From Brevibacillus ruminantium (GTDB lineage Bacteria; Bacillota; Bacilli; Brevibacillales; Brevibacillaceae): DNA of 64,000 nt. The position numbers and the translations under genes were made by a program. Position 1 is the stretch's first letter. Each line of letters starts with the position of its first letter. The notes beneath the pieces were generated by a model, which worked only from the letters and a program-made list of their open reading frames with translations, was not told the DNA's origin and ran no database searches. Location: positions 4,658,001 to 4,722,000 of the forward strand of contig NZ_CP098755.1 of the NCBI RefSeq assembly GCF_023746555.1, written 5' to 3'. This document shows, in pieces, positions 62,072 to 64,000 of the stretch.

Positions 62072-62107
62072 CCCCTCCAGACCGGCTTACTCACCTATCT
62101 GGAGGGG
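62072..62107 (-). terminator. Terminator overlapping the GNAT stop codon
   Basis: Perfect 10-bp arms CCCCTCCAGA and TCTGGAGGGG. The upstream arm on the minus strand encodes the last residues (PLQIG) of the GNAT protein, so the stem begins inside the gene. Confidence 0.8.
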
Positions 62108-63103
62108 TTTTGAAATCTTGCAACTGTATTCCGCACGTCTGGCAAACTGGACATATCCTGCCTTTCGGAAGGCATTGGCCATCGGCAGGTTGTTCACATC
62201 GGTATCCGCCCGAATGACCGTGGCGCCGGCTTTCCTGAGAATCTCCGTCCCCCGGCTGAGGAGCTTGTGAATGTAGCCGCGTCCCCTGTATTCCGGCATG
62301 ACACCGATGTAGCCAATCGTCGAAAAAGCAGGGCTTTTTGCTGGCATTACCAACCCGATACACTGTCCTTCACCGGCATAGGCAAGCTGCCACCATTCCG
62401 GGTCGTACACTAGCTGCTGCAGATCCTGAAACAGCTCCATCGCCATCCCGGCTTCACCGAGACGATCACGGTCCTGGAGAATGCGGCTGTCCAACGTACC
62501 CGCTGAAACCCGCTTCACCGCATCGATAAACACCTGGTTCCCCACCTCGGCCAGGGAGCGAAAAATCAGACCGGAGTCGGTCGCCTCGGGCTCTGTCAGA
62601 TCGAAGTCTGCCCGCTCGGACCGTATCGGATCGACTCGATCTCCCTGCCTCCACTCAAAGCGGAAGGTCTCTCGCTCAAGCAGAAAGCCCATTTGCGTAA
62701 GCAATGCCTGGCGTTGTTCGGGGAACGTCTGCCACTGCGGGGTCATTGGAGGTGTGTCCAGCACATGGCCTGCTTTTTCTACGCCCATGCTTTGGAAAAC
62801 CTCAAGCGCTGTTTGCAACAAAGCTTTTCCATAGCAGAGATAATCCTCCTGTTCCCACGGCACATCGAGCAGGACAAAATCAAGCGGTTTTTCCAGCTTG
62901 GGCAGCGTCCACAAAGCGACGCGTCCCTGCACATGATTCTCCTTTTCCGCGACAAAGCACCATTCCGGGCGCATCGAACCGACGGCAATCATTTGTTCCA
63001 CATAACGTGCTGTCTCCTGCCTGCCCTTCGCATCCGAACTGCCTGCTTGCAAAAAGAGATCCCATTCTTCCGGTCTGATGGAACGAACCGTAATCGCCGT
63101 CAT
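62087..63103 (-). CDS. Double GNAT-type acetyltransferase
   Basis: This 338-residue protein has a C-terminal GNAT domain with the acetyl-CoA loop VMPEYRGRGYIHKLLSRGTEIL and ADTDVNNLPMANAFRKAGYVQFARR. The N-terminal half (IRPEEWDLFLQAG…WCFVAEKENHVQGRVALW) looks like a second, degenerate GNAT fold. The start ATG 63103 has AAAGGTGG upstream. The substrate is unknown. It is probably co-oriented with, but separate from, the SagB-type gene. Confidence 0.83.
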   Translation of the reverse strand: MTAITVRSIRPEEWDLFLQAGSSDAKGRQETARYVEQMIAVGSMRPEWCFVAEKENHVQGRVALWTLPKLEKPLDFVLLDVPWEQEDYLCYGKALLQTALEVFQSMGVEKAGHVLDTPPMTPQWQTFPEQRQALLTQMGFLLERETFRFEWRQGDRVDPIRSERADFDLTEPEATDSGLIFRSLAEVGNQVFIDAVKRVSAGTLDSRILQDRDRLGEAGMAMELFQDLQQLVYDPEWWQLAYAGEGQCIGLVMPAKSPAFSTIGYIGVMPEYRGRGYIHKLLSRGTEILRKAGATVIRADTDVNNLPMANAFRKAGYVQFARRAEYSCKISKPLQIGE

Positions 63104-63184
63104 CGACTTCCCACCTTTTTCTTCATACTGTGAATCAAATTCACTCAACATGGACCTCTTTTATACTAATCCAAGTCCGCCAGC

Positions 63185-63967
63185 TTATGTCGGCCGGCGG
63201 TCCTGTATCCAATCCCTTCCCTCTACCTTGCCAGTGGAAGCCATTAAGACAGAGAAATGCTCCCGTCCGTCGATCCCCAGATACTCATTCATTTCCTGAT
63301 CAAACCAATGTCCTACCGTAGCCACACCCAACCCCAGTGCATTGGCCGCGATGTGCAGATTCTGGGCCACATGGCCAACATCCCACCAGATGTACCGGTA
63401 CGCACGCTCTTTGTACTTGTCTCGCGTGCGGTCGACCACAGCCGTCCAGACAAAATTGACGGCGGCGCGGCGCGTCATCTCCTGATTTTCCGTCAGCTCG
63501 TAGGCCAGCTCCGATACATCCTCAAGCTTCAGCCCTTCCAGACACCATTCTTCTATATCGAGATGGTACAATCCTTTTTCCAAGCCTTCCACGTTATTTA
63601 CGAGCAAATACGTTTCGATCGGGTATAAGGCACCTGCCGATGGTGTCGTCCGCAGCTGGTAATCACCCATGTCCGCAGTGATGCCTTGTGTCCCCCATAG
63701 CAGGATATTCAATTCGTTTAAGGAAAGCGGCCGATCCAGAAAATTTCGTCTGGAGCGACGATGACCCATCAGCTCCCAAAGATCGGGGGAAGCAGGAAAT
63801 TCACTTGGCCCCAAAGGGATTCGCACAAGCGCTTGTTCATAACGCAAATAGGTAGGCGGTCTTTTGGAAAAATCATAGCGGGCTGCCCACCCTTTTTCCA
63901 AATCGCCGACCGCATAAGATGTCGCTTGCAAAAATTCATTGCAAATTCTTTGCCACTCCGGATGCAT
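63185..63967 (-). CDS. SagB/ThcOx-type FMN oxidoreductase
   Basis: This 260-residue nitroreductase-fold protein of the SagB branch shows MGHRRSRRNFLDRPLSLNELNILLWGTQGI, TTPSAGALYPIETYLLV and NLHIAANALGLGVATVGHW. Family members dehydrogenate azolines in thiazole/oxazole-modified peptides, but stand-alone members are common and of unknown role. No cyclodehydratase or precursor gene is visible here. The ATG at 63967 has GAGGAGGA upstream. Confidence 0.87.
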   Translation of the reverse strand: MHPEWQRICNEFLQATSYAVGDLEKGWAARYDFSKRPPTYLRYEQALVRIPLGPSEFPASPDLWELMGHRRSRRNFLDRPLSLNELNILLWGTQGITADMGDYQLRTTPSAGALYPIETYLLVNNVEGLEKGLYHLDIEEWCLEGLKLEDVSELAYELTENQEMTRRAAVNFVWTAVVDRTRDKYKERAYRYIWWDVGHVAQNLHIAANALGLGVATVGHWFDQEMNEYLGIDGREHFSVLMASTGKVEGRDWIQDRRPT

Positions 63968-64000
63968 GCTATGTTCATCCTCCTCTTGTCTTTTGAATGC

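Noticed and set aside
63185..63967. SagB-type gene as part of a thiazole/oxazole peptide cluster.
   Set aside because: No precursor peptide, cyclodehydratase or transporter gene is visible beside it within the window. The region beyond 64000 is not visible.
1..64000. CRISPR arrays, rRNA and tRNA genes.
   Set aside because: No regularly spaced repeats and no rRNA-like or cloverleaf-like sequences were found on reading both strands. A tRNA-specific search would be needed to exclude a divergent tRNA.

Overview
The window looks like the chromosome of a low-to-mid GC, endospore-forming Firmicute, most probably Brevibacillus or a close relative in Paenibacillaceae. The reasons are strong AGGAGG-type ribosome binding sites, frequent TTG and GTG starts, and Bacillus-type modules: glnQHMP with glnKL, mrfAB, and a SigO/RsoA-like split sigma factor with YvrJ. 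The genus is an inference from gene content only.

Layout. 1-1415: 5' part of a secreted/membrane protein cut by the window edge. 1560-6844: glutamine regulation and uptake (glnQ-glnH-glnM-glnP, a hairpin, then glnK-glnL), all on the minus strand. 7131-9899: proline dehydrogenase-like gene divergent from a MocR regulator. 9972-15766: CdaR-type regulator divergent from an operon of glycerate kinase, KdgT-family permease, LarA-family nickel racemase and LarE. 15907-20209: small membrane proteins, TetR/SMR efflux pair, a MocR lacking its PLP lysine, and a GNAT acetyltransferase. 20394-24075: mrfB-mrfA DNA repair pair. 24308-27812: DUF2167 protein, amidase, lipoprotein and the split sigma factor operon.

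28330-37860 is an accessory island on an otherwise ordinary backbone. It holds a full-length secreted polymorphic toxin (34686-36524) with a zinc-ribbon putative immunity gene, a distal orphan toxin tip plus Imm32-like gene (28377-28923) in the same orientation, an IS110 element with a possible bridge RNA, an intact IS3 element, remnants of two further IS3-family elements, an amber-interrupted serine recombinase, a truncated DUF779 gene, small phage-like genes, and about 460 bases of hairpin-rich non-coding DNA that may be a structured RNA.

37926-50891 is rich in signalling genes: a chemoreceptor gene frameshifted by a 5-bp tandem duplication, a third MocR, formate-THF ligase, and a phosphorelay of HPt-REC-GGDEF-REC, REC and a large histidine kinase, followed by a second chemoreceptor. 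51039-52139 is the most striking object. A tyrosine recombinase gene and an outward-facing consensus-like promoter lie between perfect 27-bp inverted repeats. Each repeat has the architecture of a tyrosine recombinase crossover site. In the orientation seen, the promoter runs straight into a terminator; inverted, it would point at the adjacent chemoreceptor gene. This is a candidate self-contained phase switch for chemotaxis.

52367-64000 returns to ordinary genes: amidase, WG-repeat protein, a histidine kinase-STAS fusion, a GyrI-like protein, 3-methyladenine glycosylase, SDR, acyltransferase, alkyltransferase-like protein, GNAT and SagB-type oxidoreductase. No rRNA, tRNA or CRISPR array was seen.
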